From assembly GCF_037893015.1 (NCBI RefSeq), contig NC_133660.1, forward strand, positions 284,925,078 to 284,989,077: a DNA stretch of 64,000 nt. Reading direction: 5' to 3'. The position numbers and the translations under genes are program-made. The notes below the pieces were generated by a model. The model saw nothing but the letters and a program-made list of their open reading frames with translations, was not told where the DNA came from and ran no database searches. Positions 46,700 to 58,518 of this stretch are shown piece by piece; position 1 is the stretch's first letter; every line of letters begins with the position of its first letter. Source of the DNA: Macrotis lagotis (lineage: Eukaryota; Chordata; Mammalia; Peramelemorphia; Peramelidae).

Positions 46700-48490
46700 C
46701 AGGAGTCAGCCCTCCTTGAGGTGGGGTGGAGTTGGAGTTTCCTGCCTCATCTTGATTTCTGCCAACCCTATTTGCCCCACCCTGTTGGTTCTGAGTTCAG
46801 TAATGAACTCCCTGCCACGAGGTGATTCCCTTTAAAGATCCTCCTTCCTTTGTAGATATTCCCACTCTTATTGGACTAGACAGTTTGGAACAGATGCTTT
46901 TGGCCATATTAGGGTGGAAGGATGGAGAGAGGAGATGCCGAAGGCCCAGCTAGTCATTGCAGCCATGACTAGTCTGCAGCAAAGGGCAGGCCCTTTAGAA
47001 ACTAGGCTCTGCCACCTGGCACCCACGTTGAGTCACCGTGGGCAGGCCTGGTGGGGTGATTGAACAGAGGCCCCTTTCAGCCAGTACCCTGGTCCTGCCA
47101 CCCGGAGTCTTCTCACTGTTACTCAACTTTTACGAAGCCTGCCCTGGGAGCGTGAAACTTCAATTATTTTTAACCTGGATCTCTCTGCCTCAAGAGACTG
47201 GAACCAAAAACGTGGCGAGATTGTGATGTTCTCTCAGGTTTTCTCACATGACTGAAAAAGAGAACAAACTTCAATTGCGGAAAGTTTTCACAAGATTTTG
47301 AACGTGTTCCTTTTTCTGAAAAGAGAGTTGAAGGGAGATCGGGAAAGAACTAACTCACAACTCGCCCCCTCATCCCCCATCCCCATCCTGAATATAACAT
47401 GTGGAAGCTTCTACAGGTTCCATTTGTGACCTTTGTAGACTTAAAAGATGAGTGAGGAACCTAGTTGGGAAAACTTATTGACAGCCAACAAATTGCAGGG
47501 CCCTCTGTTGGATCTGAGGAGTTGTACTTCTGGAGTGAATAGAAGAAGGCAGCCAGGGCAGGGCTCTTGTTTCTATTTTTTTTAGGGAGTCTTTTTTAAT
47601 TGATGAAATAGTAAGAAGGAGAACTTGGGGTTTTAAAAATGTTTCAAAATTTTATTTCTGTTCTGTGATTCTAGAAAGTTTCCTGAAGACTGACAGGTTA
47701 AGTCATAGTCCGGGGTCTCATATCTGCCCTCTGTAGGAAATGAGATTTGAAACCAAGCCTTTTCTTCTGAACATATGGTAATGGGGAAAAAAGTCCCAGA
47801 GGGACATGCTCTAGTATGATGTTTCTTAAAGAAGATCCTGACATCAGAGAGGTGATGCCATGACAAGCTCATGAATTGGATTTGAGTGAGGAGTGGGTGG
47901 ACTAAGGTCCCAGCCTCACTTTCACCTCCAGAGCCATCTGGGTCTGGTGGCCAGATGTGGATCAGGATGACCGGAGATGGTCCTGGATGGGAGGCAATCA
48001 GGGTGAAGTGACTTGCCCAGGGTCCCACAGCTAGGAAGTGTCAGTTGTCTGAGGTGGGATTTGAATCAAGGCCAGTGCTCTGGATCAGACCATAGCACAA
48101 AGGGTCAGATCAGCCAAGTTGAATATTGACTTAGCAAGCCACAGCTTAACAGTATCTCTGTTTTATTGTATTTTTATTTATTTTGTTGAATATTAGCCAG
48201 CTACATTTTGGTTTGGTTTGGCAGCTGTGCCTCTCAGGTCCAGTCCTTGTATTTAATCCTTTGCTATAGTCAGTGGAAGGCTGCACTCAAGTCCTGACTC
48301 TGACACATCCTGACTGAATGCTTTGGGCAAGTCACTCATCTCAGTGCTCTAGGAAGCTCTTCCAAGACTTAGGATCCAGAGAAGGAGCTAGTTGCATATA
48401 TGGAGAGAGTTTTCTCATCTGTGAGGGCTTTAGACCAATGAACTCACAGGGTCTGGCCTTCTTCCTTATAATTCCAGGGATGGTTCCACA
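46700..48490. other. ATL3 intron 1, mostly unique sequence after the minisatellite
   Basis: No coding exon recognised. A MIR-like antisense fragment is present near 47990-48070 (GTGAAGTGACTTGCCCAGGG). Confidence 0.5.
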
Positions 48491-48497
48491 TTCACAC

Positions 48498-48652
48498 TTT
48501 TTTTTTTAAAGGTTTTGCAAGGCAAATGGGGTTAAGTGACTTGCACAAGATCACACAGCTAGGTCATTATTAAGTGTCTGAGGCTGGATTTGAACTCAGG
48601 TCCTCCTGACTCCAGGGCCAGTGCTCTATCCACTGCGCCACCTAGCTGCCCC
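48498..48652 (-). mobile_element. Marsupial SINE (WSINE1/SINE1-like)
   Basis: Antisense copy; CACACTTT occurs on both sides. Confidence 0.9.
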
Positions 48653-48930
48653 CACACTTTGTTTTATGAGCCCAGTTTTGTCCTAGGGCACATGGCTCTT
48701 AAAGGTCCTGTAGTTAACACGATTCCCTAAGAAAGGAAGCATGTCCTCGCTTAGCATTTCTTGTCATGATCATTTTCACGTATTTGACATTGTGATTCTG
48801 AGATCAGAAATACTCAAAAAGATGGCACTTTGGAACATGCTCTATGAAGGTTAACTCATTCTCAAAGAATTAGACCAGGGCAGGTGTGTGTGTGTATGTA
48901 TGTATGTGTGTGTGTGTGTGTGTGTGTATA

Positions 48931-49066
48931 TTTTTTTTTTTTTTTGCCTAGGCAATGGGATTAAGTGACTTCAGCTAGGTAACTATTAAATGTCTGAGGC
49001 TGGATTTGAACGCAGTGCCTCCTGACTCCAGGGCTGGTGCTCTAGCCTCTGAGCCACCCAGTTGTC
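48931..49066 (-). mobile_element. Marsupial SINE (WSINE1/SINE1-like) next to a TG microsatellite
   Basis: Antisense copy with a small internal deletion (GCCCAAGGCCACAC missing). It follows a (TG)n tract at 48887-48927. Confidence 0.85.
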
Positions 49067-49149
49067 CTTAATTTTTAGAAAATACATACTTTGTTGATTA
49101 AAACAAAACAGAAGAGCTTACCAAACAATAGTTTAAATACCTTTTAGAG

Positions 49150-49312
49150 TAGAGAGCTCCAGCTGTGGAATTAGTGGCCTTGGCTTCACATATCACCTTT
49201 GATACTTCCTTACCTGGGTGACATTGATCATGCAGCCTCCCTGGGCCTCAGTTTTCCTCATCTGTAAAATAAGGGGGTTGGGCTTCTGAGGTCCCGTCCA
49301 GCACTAGAGTAA
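49150..49312 (+). repeat. MIR-like remnant
   Basis: TTCCTTACCTGGGTGACATT, GGGCCTCAGTTTTCCTCATC and GGTCCCGTCCAGCACTAGAG follow MIR order. Confidence 0.65.
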
Positions 49313-50582
49313 GTCTCCTGGTTTTAAAACATTTGATGCTGATAGAAGCCTCACGCGTTGGGTTTTTTCTTTGGTGGGAAGGATGATGGCTGATAGGAAA
49401 AAAGGATTTATATTCTCTTTGGAATAAATTTGAAAGTATCCTACATCATCCCTAGTCTTCCCTCTCACTTCATTGAAAACAAACAGACTGTGATGCAGGC
49501 CAGTAGCTCCCTGTAGCCTAGAGTCTGGAGAGGGAGCAGAGGCTTCTACTCACAGTTGCTGGGGCAGCCCGTGCTGACATATGAACCGAATTCGTCTGCC
49601 CGGGAGGCAACTCCCCTGTTCCCCAGCTAGGCTGAAGCTTCTTGGGCTCCATTTTTAAATGTTTCTTTGAAATCTGAGGATACCTCCCAGGAGTGTGGGA
49701 AAGAGCTTCTGACCCTTTTCAGTTTGTTAGATGCCAGTGTATTAGCCAAGGTCCTGCCTGAGCACACAGTAGTCAATTGGAAATTTAGAAGGGCCTGCAT
49801 TTTGTGATACACTATAAATGATAGAAAGCAGAGAATGAGAAGTGGAAGGACCTTTAAAACTTAGGCCTGGAGACTTGGTAATTAGGAGCCAATCCAAGTT
49901 TGAGCCTATGATGCAGCATCTGTGATCAGAGATAGTGCCACACCATGCAAATGTCTGGGCTACCACAAAATATTATTTTGTGATTATCAGTAAAAGGGAC
50001 ATGAGTTCAAAGGGGGAGCTTATGTCTGTTCTGACCTGCTGCACATGGGAAGTCAGGGACCCTGTATTCCATGGCACCTCAGACCTAGACCGTCCACAGG
50101 AGAACTCTGTAGTCCTTGCCTCTCTCAAATATGTTCCCTCTGTGACCTTGGTTCATTTTGAGGTGCCCCTTCCCAGACCCCACTGACTCTTCCAAACTGG
50201 TGCCAGTTTGGCTCTAGCAGCTTCCCCTTCAGTGCTGGTGATCATTGCTTCCTGCCCTGGGTTTTTTCCAGTCAGCCCATCTTTCATTGAGCAACCAGTC
50301 TGATTTTCAGAAAAAACCTGTTTCCCATATTTGTCTGTTTGATGTCCAACCTCTGCGCTTGATGTCTTTTCTGTTGTCACCTTTTCTTTTTGGAATTAGA
50401 ATAGGGCTCCCAAAGTCAAGTCTGTTCTCTGAATTCTCGGTGCTTGGCACAAGGAAGAGCTTTGGGAATGCTTTTCCCTTCCATTTTCTGACCTTTGCCC
50501 ACCCAGGCCCTGGTTGCCAACTGGGTCATCCCACATTAGACCATGCACTTTCCTTTTGTGCACACTACAGTATTCTGGTAAG

Positions 50583-50727
50583 AAAAGTAGGTGCTGCAGC
50601 AGCCCTGGAGTCAGGTGTACCTGACTTCAAATCCTCCCTGAGACACTTAATAATTACCTAGTTGTGTGACCTTGGGCAAGCCACTTAACCCCATTGCCTT
50701 GCAAAAGCTAAAAAGAAAAAAAAGGAA
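50583..50727 (+). mobile_element. Marsupial SINE (WSINE1/SINE1-like), partial head
   Basis: The body from GCAGCCCTGGAGTCAG to the A-rich tail is clear; the head is shortened. Confidence 0.85.
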
Positions 50728-50899
50728 AGAATAAATTTGTATGTCTATGGTACTTTAAAGTTTATAAAACATTTCCTGATGAAGTTGGGAGTGCAAGAAT
50801 TTTCCCCATTTTACAGGTGAGCATACAGATTTAGAATAGTTTAAGTGACTTCCTTTTTAAAAAATAAGCTTATTTTTATTTTTCTAATACAGGTGTTTT

Positions 50900-51055
50900 A
50901 TTTTATTTTTTTAATTTTTTTGCAAGGCAATGGGGTTAAGTGGCTTGCCTATGGCCACGCAGCTAGATAAATATTAAGTGTCTGAGGCGGATTTGAACTC
51001 TGGTCCTCCTGACTCCAGGGCCAGTGCTCTATCCACTGTGCCACCCAGCCACCCC
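50900..51055 (-). mobile_element. Marsupial SINE (WSINE1/SINE1-like)
   Basis: Antisense full-length copy; ACAGGTGTTTT on the left and ACAGGTATTTT on the right look like a target duplication. It lies just before the FABP5 pseudogene. Confidence 0.9.
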
Positions 51056-51252
51056 CTAAAACAGGTATTTTTAAAATTAGCATGTGACTCCCACTAACCC
51101 CTCCATTGAGCAAATTAAAAACCAAAACATAATAACAAAATTGAAAAGAATTCCTTCCACATACAACTACATAGGTAGACAAAATAAATTTCCACGTTAG
51201 CACTGTCTGGACATGTATCACTTTCTTTCCCTCTTTCCATCTTTTTTTTTAA

Positions 51253-51800
51253 CTGCACAATTCTTTATTTACTAGCAAAACAATCCTAATTACATCAATG
51301 CTTGGAAATAAAACTGTTTGCAAGTAGTCAGTCACTGAAATAACAGACCACAGAAAGGAAGAGAAGAAGAAAAAGCAAGAAAGTTATTAGGCCTTCTCAT
51401 AGACTCTGTAGCAAGTCACACCATTCATAACACAGTCCACCAATAACTTTCCATTTTCTACTTTCCTTGTTATTGTGCTTTCCTTCCCATCCCATGCCTG
51501 GTGCTGGATCAATGCATCATTTTCAAGGGTACAGAGTCTTGAGTTTTCCTGCCATCAGCTGTGCTTTCTTCAAACTTCTCACCAATTTTAAAACATAGTA
51601 GTGTATTTTTTATGGTGCTCTCAGTCTTAATGGTAACTTCATCCCCACTTTCAGAGATTATAACATCTGGTTTGGCCACTCAGGCCATTTTCCTCAGGGC
51701 CATTCCCACTCCCAATTCCTTCATGTACTCGTCAAATCCTTTACTTTCCACCAGGTGCCATTTGCCCAACAGCTGCTCGGGAAGGACCGTGGTGAGCTCA
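51253..51800 (-). pseudogene. FABP5: FABP5 processed pseudogene
   Basis: This intronless copy of epidermal fatty acid binding protein mRNA lies antisense to ATL3 in its intron 1. The coding-derived part is 51387-51790. Reading on the minus strand gives QQ/EQLLGKWHLVESKGFDEY, MKELGVGMALRKM, then [23 protein letters not shown], and in another frame HQAWDGKESTITRK and VYEKA-stop, in the order of FABP5 (human WRLVDSKGFDEYMKELGVG, recalled). The start codon is missing: the region reads CACC-ACG where ATG-GCC-ACG is expected. A TGA follows ALRKMA at about codon 33. A frameshift separates the TADGRKTQ and HQAWDGKE segments. A 3'UTR with AATAAA (51264-51269) and a poly(A) remnant (T-run at 51242-51250) mark it as retroposed by LINE machinery. 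FABP4 and FABP8 fit less well than FABP5. Confidence 0.88.
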
Positions 51801-52827
51801 GGAGAGAAGAGGAGGGAAGAAACCCTGAGAAGAGAGCAGACCGAGGTACTGGGAGGCGGAGGAGAGGCATGCGCCCTCTTTCCATCTTTCTCCCTCTCTC
51901 TGTCTCTCTTCCTGTCTCTGTCCATTTTAAACCTGTCACTTTCTGTTAGGAGGTGAATGGTATGCAACAACTTGATTCTCTGGGAAGACAGGTTTTACTG
52001 ATATAAGTTTTGAAGTTTTTCAAAGTTAGCTTTCCTCTACAGTATTGTCATTGTCTAGTTCTCTTCACATCATTCTGCATCAATTCACAGAGAACTTTCA
52101 GTTTTCTTCTACAATTGTCTATTTCATCACTTATTATACAATAATATTCCACTGAACTTCTCCATTACAATTTGTTTAGCAATAGGATAGTTTTTAATTT
52201 TTGACTATCATGAAAGAGTTGCTACATCTGCTTACATCCTTATACATATATGATGTATCTATTTCTTATCTCTTCCTTTGATTTCTTTGAGGTATAAGCT
52301 TTAGCTGGGTCAAAGGGCATTCACAATTTGGTAGCTTGGGGCAAAATTCCAGGTCACTTTCCTGAATACCTAGATCAAATCATAGCCCTAACAACAGGAC
52401 AACAGCCTGGTTGTTGTCCTGAATCCCCCATAACATCTATCATTTTCTTTTTTGCCCATCTAAGCTGGGTGAGTTGGAACTTCACAGTTACGTATTTATT
52501 TATATTTCTCTAGTGATTTAGCATTTTTTCATTCTGAGTGTTGATAACATGGATTTTTTCCTTTAAAAACTTCCTGTTCAAATTCTTTGACCATTTACTA
52601 ATTGAGGAATGACTCTTAGTCTATTAATTTGAACCAATTTCTCATTTATCTCAATGAGATCTTTAATAGAAACTTGTTGTAAAAGTTACCCCCATTATCT
52701 GTTTCTCTGCTGGTTTTTAAGAAAGATTCTATTTTGAGTTTCACAATTTCCCCCCAGTCTTGCTTCCCTCCCCCACCCCCCACAGAAGGCATTGTTAGTG
52801 TTTACATTGGTTCCATGTAATCTGTTT

Positions 52828-52980
52828 CTCTTTTTTTTTTAAGGTATTTTTTTCCAGGCAAATGGGGTTAAGTGGCTTGCCCGAGGACACACAGCTAGGT
52901 AATTATTAAGTGTCTGAGGCTAGATTTGAACTCAGGTACTCCAGGGCCCATGCTGTAGCCACTGCGCCACCTAACTGTCC
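52828..52980 (-). mobile_element. Marsupial SINE (WSINE1/SINE1-like) inside L1
   Basis: Antisense copy flanked by GTTTCTCTTTT on both sides, within the L1 fragment at 51950-53520. Confidence 0.9.
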
Positions 52981-53320
52981 CCAGTTTCTCTTTTAATCTT
53001 TATTTTATTTTATTTGTTTGCACAAAAATTTGTCTATTTTATATCCAGTTTATTTTGGCAATCTTTATCTCTTGGTCAGTCATTCCGTCTTTACCTTTCT
53101 TAGATCTGAAAAATAATTTTTTTTCTAACTTGTTTATGATATGACTTTATTTCTAAGTCATGTGTTCATCTGGAGCTTATCTTGGTATGTAGTGTGAAGT
53201 GTTGGTCTAAAACTATTTTCTGCCAGGCATTTTAGTCAAATAGTTACCCCCAGTGACTGGAATCTTTGGTTTATCAAACATAGCTATCTGTGTTTTCTTC
53301 TATCCTTAATTTGTTCCACT

Positions 53321-53324
<4 letters not shown>

Positions 53325-53363
<39 letters not shown>

Positions 53364-53367
53364 CTCG

Positions 53368-53398
<31 letters not shown>

Positions 53399-53404
53399 GC
53401 TCTC

Positions 53405-53444
<40 letters not shown>
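53325..53444. repeat. (CT)n microsatellite with periodic GCTCTC interruptions
   Basis: About 120 bp of CT repeats broken by several CG-containing hexamers; it lies in the L1 at 51950-53520. Confidence 0.95.
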
Positions 53445-53450
<6 letters not shown>

Positions 53451-53599
53451 CCCAGTCATTTTAGTGATTGCTACTTTGCATTATGTTTGAGATCTGGTAC
53501 TGATGATCTCCCTCATTTTTTTCCCCTTTTTTTTCATCATTACCTTTGAATTTCTTGATTTTTTTTGTTCCTCATATGAATTTTGCAATTCTTTTTTTC

Positions 53600-54170
53600 T
53601 AGCCCTAGAAAATTTTCTTTTTTTAAAATTATATAAATATTGTATTTGTTTTCCAACTATATTCAATAGTAGTTTCTACCAATTATTTTTTTGGCAGGTT
53701 TTGAATTTTACAAATTCTTCCCTCTCCCTCCCTTCCCTCCTCCCCGACAGAAGGCAATTGATATAGTCTTTACATTTGTTTCCATTATATGCATAGATTA
53801 AAATTGAAAGTATTGAGAGAATAAACATATCCATAAGGAAGATAGAAAGTATTAGAGATAACAAAATTATGTAATACCTAAAACAACTTTTAAAAAATTG
53901 AAGATAATAATCTTGGTCTTTGTTTAAACTCCACAGTTCCTTCTCTGGATACAGATGGTATTCTCTATCATGGATCCCCTAAAATTGTCCCTGATCATTG
54001 CACTGATGGAGTGAGCATGTCCATTAAGGTTGATCATCACCCCATGTTGTTAAGGTGTATAATGTTACTTCTGTTCATCTCACTCAGCATCAATTCATGC
54101 AAGTCTTTCCAGGTTTTTCTAGAAAATATTCCTTTGTGAGACTGACTGTTATAAACATTGGATAAGTACA
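53600..54170 (-). mobile_element. L1 3'UTR fragment
   Basis: This is the reverse complement of the 3'UTR seen at 4380-4800. Shared words include CTTTGTTTAAACTCCA, CCCTAAAATTGTCCCTGATC and TTGCACTGATGGA. It is very similar to 62815-63455. Confidence 0.75.
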
Positions 54171-54777
54171 TTGATTTAAGTAGTATAGTATTATCATTCT
54201 TACATTCGTCTGACCAGGCTAAAAGTCTTATCCAGCTCCACACAGTCAATAAATGTTGGAGCTCAGACTTGGAAACCAAATATTTGGATTCCAAGACCTT
54301 AGATCTTTAGTTTTATGTGGTTGAAATAATAAATTTCATCCAAACAGCATGTGGAAACTGCAGTAAAAGCCTTTATTAACTAAGCAAAGCCTTCAATTCA
54401 TGGGCATTTCCCCCCACCCCTTCTGCATTTAGGAAACAAATGAATGAAATGGAAATAAGTAGTCAGACATTTATTTTTCTTCTCAAAACCTGAGGGTATT
54501 TCTTGTGGTTGGTGTCTCTAGTCTCTTCTTTGGAGCATAATTATTCTTTGTCTCTGGAACTGGGAGGACTTGGACCCATCATTTTCCAGCTAAAGAATCT
54601 GAGGCCTGTGGAAGGGATTTGATTCCAGGGTTATTCCATAAGTTTGTGGCAGACCTAGGATTATAAATCCGCATTTTCTATATCCAATCCTGTGTGTTTA
54701 ACATTCTACTAGTTTTCAACAGTACTTGAAAGAAAAAGGATGTTCTGCTGACCCTGTATTTTTCTGAAACACTCACT

Positions 54778-54797
54778 CCCCCCCCCCCCCCCCCCCG
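54778..54797. repeat. Poly-C run of about 20
   Basis: An uninterrupted run of C after ACTCACTC; similar shorter C-runs occur at 17576-17589 and 3417-3424. Length in the assembly may be unreliable. Confidence 0.85.
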
Positions 54798-56243
54798 ACC
54801 ACTCTAGTTTCTTAAGGTTTCCTATAGTGCTTTATTTTTACTAGAATCACTTAAAAACTTAGGCATAACTGTGGACACATTGCCAACAGCAGATATGCTA
54901 TTTCAAAAGACAAATTTTAAGCTGTTTTGAATTTGTCTTTAATCTTTTAGTTCCTAGGCTGAATTCTGTTATTCTTTTTTTAAGTGTTGTTTAAAGGTTG
55001 TTAACAGGAAGGTGGCATGCCAGTGGGGTCTGTGTGTGTGTGTGTGTGTGTTTGGGTGTGTTTGTGTTTTTGGGTGTGTTTGGGTGTGTTTCCCTTGCCT
55101 CTCTCAAAATGCAGTGATAAAAAGAATGGAAAATCTGGGATCATAACTTTTCCTTGAGTCATTCACACAGACGCACACATACATACATACATACACAGAC
55201 TAACTGTGAAGCAGTCATGATTTCCTTGGTTTGTGTTCATTAACTTTGACGAGCTTGGAATAAGCAACTTTACCTAAGTGGTTGCAAAAGGCCAACAAAT
55301 GATTTAATTTTGATCACATTAATTAGGGAGGATCTGTGGCAACATGACCCTGAGTGACTTGATTAGACCTAGTCTACAGACATAGGTGAATCACCTAATT
55401 TTTTCCTTATATCCTCTTAGGTCCTGCTGATGGTTTGAATTGTTTGAACTTTCACAGATGCTTTTTGCATAGCTGATTTCTTCCCATTTAAGTCCCACTA
55501 TTGTGCTTTCTTGTAGAACCAACTGAAGAAGCGGGCCGGGATTCAGCAAGTGTGTCTACTCCTCCTATTTGGCCTTTCTCCAGCGGCAGTACAACAGCAC
55601 AGTTTGTATTATTGATTCATTTGAATACTTTCACAATACTGAAATAGCCTCTTTCCCCCTTGTTTTTAAATTGGATGGAAAATAATTTTTTAAGAATCAG
55701 AAAAGCCAGAGGCTAATGCCATTATCAGCTGAGTTAACAGGTTGACCAACACAGAACTTCTCTTGCTGCCCACCTCAGAGAGTGTGCTCTGTTCTCTATG
55801 GGGTGAGCAGAGGTAGTAGATGGAGTGTTGGACTAGGCTCCCAGGCTCATCCAAAACAAAAGAGTCACAGCTGCAAAGGACCTCAGAAGCCATCCAATCC
55901 ACAACCCTTTCCCCTTCCCCCCATTTTAGAGATGAGGAAACTGAGGTCCAGGAAAGTTCAGTGACATGTCAGTCAGTCAACAAGAATTAATTGTGCACTC
56001 ACTCCACACCAAACATTGTACTAAGTAAGCCCCTTAGAACAGGGTCCTTGTCTTTTTTAATTTTTTTTAATATTTAATATTTATTCTCATTTTGTACATG
56101 TTTTTTATACATTAATAAAATATTTTTGTTTGAGTAAACAAAATACCCCCTCCCCCCAAAAATATAGACTCGCTTGAGCGATAAAGTAAAGGGGGGGGAG
56201 AAAAAAATTAAAATTAAAAAAAAAATAATAGTAATAATTGTAG

Positions 56244-56398
56244 GTATGGCCAGGTGGTACAATGGATGGAGCACCAGCCCTGGAGTCAGGAGTACCCAAG
56301 CCCATATCTGGCCCCGCACCCAACAATCACCCAGCTGTGTGACATACAAGCCACCCCAACCCCACTGCCCTGCAAAAACCAAAAAAAGAAAAAAAAAG
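56244..56398 (+). mobile_element. Marsupial SINE, C-rich divergent copy 1
   Basis: The SINE framework is clear (GAGCACCAGCCCTGGAGTCA), but many consensus T positions are C: for example ACTTAATAATTACC appears as ACCCAACAATCACC. Confidence 0.8.
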
Positions 56399-56426
56399 AC
56401 ATAAAATAAAATAGTAATAATAGTAG

Positions 56427-56570
56427 GGGTGGCTGGGTGTCAGACAGAGCATTGGCCCTTGAGCCAGGTGCACCCAGGTCCAAATCTGGCCTCAGACATC
56501 CAACAATCACCCTGCTATGCGGCCCCAGGCAGGCCCCCCAGCCCCATTTTCCCTGCACCCCCCCAAATAA
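56427..56570 (+). mobile_element. Marsupial SINE, C-rich divergent copy 2
   Basis: Same framework (GCCTCAGACATCCAACAATC) with many T-to-C and A-to-G differences; it is followed by an (AAT)n tract. Confidence 0.75.
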
Positions 56571-56781
56571 TAATAATAATAATAATAAAAAATGTGCTTC
56601 AGTCTTTGTTTCAACACCAAAAACTCTGTCGCAGGTGGATCACATTCTTTATGATAAGTCCATCGCAAAAGTTACTTCCATATTTTTCTACCGTTGCCAT
56701 TGTTGATTGCAACTCCCTCCTTTTGTATTTCTCCACTACCATGTACTCTTATTTTCTCTCTCCTTTCACTCTGACTCTGCT

Positions 56782-56932
56782 GTAGGGTAGCTGAGTAGCA
56801 CAGCAGACAGATCCCTGGCCCTGGGGCCAAGAGGCTCCGAGCTCCCATACCACCCCTTAGGCCCAGAATCCACCTGGCCCTATGGTCCCGGACAGGCCTT
56901 CCAATCCCAGCCCCTTGCAAGAAGTAAAAAAG
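56782..56932 (+). mobile_element. Marsupial SINE, C-rich divergent copy 3
   Basis: Strongly diverged: GGGTAGCTGAGTAGCACAGC head, CCTGGCCCTGGGGCCAAGAG body, CCCCTTGCAAGAAGTAAAAA tail. Confidence 0.65.
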
Positions 56933-57254
56933 AAAATGTGTTATATCTGACCACTCTCCTCCCATGGTCCATCCTCTCCTCCATCACTCACATCCCCCCC
57001 TTCCCCCTGTCCCCCCCTTCTTACTCCAGATGCCTATACCCCATTGAGTATATTTGCTGTTTCCTCTCCTAACCACCTCTGATGAGAGTGAAGATTCCTT
57101 CATTCCCCCTTGCCTCCCCCCCTTCTATATCATTGCAATAGCTCATTGTAATAAAGAAAAATCTTATTATATGAAATCTCTTGGCCTGTTTTCCCCTCTC
57201 CTTTTTCTGGGACCCAGGATGAGGCTTCTTGCAGAATGTAAGGTTATTAACTGA

Positions 57255-58050
57255 GACTAAAAGAAAGAGTAGAGGCTAAAGTGATGAGCTGGAACATTCC
57301 AGGCATTGGAGAACGTGGTCTTAGGGAGTCTTGTGCAAGGAACAGCAAATGGACCAGTGTCACTAGGTTACAGTATATGTGGAGAGGATTGAGATGTAAG
57401 TGGATTGGAAGTTGGAGGGACCAAGCAACAGGATGTGGCAGTAGTCTAGGCTGTGAAGTGGTTGAGGGCAGCGTCAGAAGCAAAACAGGTGTATAAGAGA
57501 GATGTTGAAGAGGTAAAATTAACAAGACTTGGCAATAGATGGCATTTGGGAGAGATGAGGATGACCCCAGGTTGATAACCTGAGTAAGGGGGAGGATGGT
57601 GGTATTCCCAATTGTATTTGTGAAGTTGGAAGAGGAGTGGGCTCTGGAGAAAGACCATGAATTCTATTTTGGGCATGTTGAATTTGAGCTGTCTAGAGGA
57701 CAACTAGTTCAAGATGTTCAGTAGTTGGCTGGAGACATAAGATTGGAGGAGAGGAAAGAGGTTAGACTTGGAGAAATTTATTTGAGAATCATGAGCATAA
57801 AGAAGATAACCGAACCCATGGGAGCTGATGAAATTACCAAAAAAAATATAGAGGTAGAAGAGAACTTAGGTCACTTTCACTTAACTGGCATGACCTGGAT
57901 GAAGATACAGTAAAGAAAGGAGACTGAAAAAGAACCATCACACAAGTAGGAGGATCAGCAGAGAAGAGAGAATTAAGGAAAAGATGGTGATCAGCAGTGT
58001 TAAGAGGCTTAAAAGAGGCCAAAAAGGATAAAGTCTCAATATGTCATTTT
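57255..58050 (+). repeat. Interspersed repeat of a common mammalian type, family not assigned
   Basis: It contains TCTTGTGCAAGGAACAGCAA, GGGCATGTTGAATTTGAGCT and CCATGGGAGCTGATGAAATT, strings I recognise from a frequent interspersed repeat in mammalian genomes. Related but shorter stretches occur at 29215-29610 and near 39085-39200. I cannot name the family with certainty. Confidence 0.5.
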
Positions 58051-58518
58051 TTCTGACTATAAACAGAAAGCTCGGTAGACAATAGGCAAGGGGGTCTGGC
58101 CAGGAACTTGCTGCCTATAATACTCCAGTGTGAAGGAGAGGCTGTGACCTGGAGCAAAAGGAGGTTCTAGGCTCATAATGGGGTACCTCAATGGAGATAG
58201 ATGACAATTGGCAGCTTTGTTGTCCACTAACCAGTTCTAGGGCCTAGAAGTCACATTTTAAGAAAACTCAAAAGAAAACTGCCCAGATCTTTAAGAACCA
58301 TAAGACAAGGGGAAATAAAAAGAATCTGCTGAATGAAACCTCCTGAATGAAACCCCCAAAGGAAGACAATCAGGAGCAGTACAGCCAAAATCCAGAGTCC
58401 AGATCAAAATGAAAACACTGCAAATGTTAGAAAGAAAGAATTTAACGACCTAGAAGCCACAGTCAGGATCACCCAGGATTTAGCAGCCATCCATGAAAGC
58501 AGTAAAGAACTTGGAATA

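Larger units (their letters stand above)
51950..53520 (-). mobile_element. L1 fragment, antisense to ATL3, with SINE and CT microsatellite inside
   Basis: It shows the same L1 landmarks as 34155-35815: GGTCAAAGGGCATTCACAAT, TTCTTTGACCATTTACTAAT and GAGATCTGGTACTGATGATC. A poly-C/CCCACAGAAGGCA stretch at 52750-52815 looks like part of another L1 3'UTR. A SINE (52828-52980) and the (CT)n tract at 53325-53444 lie within it. Confidence 0.7.
56041..57255 (-). mobile_element. Antisense L1/HAL1 fragment split by three SINEs
   Basis: Between the SINEs the plus strand reads as the antisense of marsupial L1/HAL1 untranslated sequence (ACCACCTCTGATGAGAGTGA, then ATTGCAATAGCTCATTGTAA). The segments 56041-56240, 56590-56780 and 56935-57255 are the host element. 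The assignment rests on remembered repeats. Confidence 0.5.

Noticed and set aside
44339-46835. Frames of 400-738 codons on both strands over the ATL3 island and minisatellite
   Set aside because: They result from a stop-free tandem unit and GC-rich DNA; several overlapping phases are open at once.
51680-51970. 96-codon minus-strand frame with a FABP domain start as a functional gene
   Set aside because: It is the 5' part of a FABP5 processed pseudogene that stops after ALRKMA; upstream residues are from flanking DNA.
53274-53459. Open frame of alternating Arg and Glu residues
   Set aside because: It is a direct translation of the (CT)n microsatellite.
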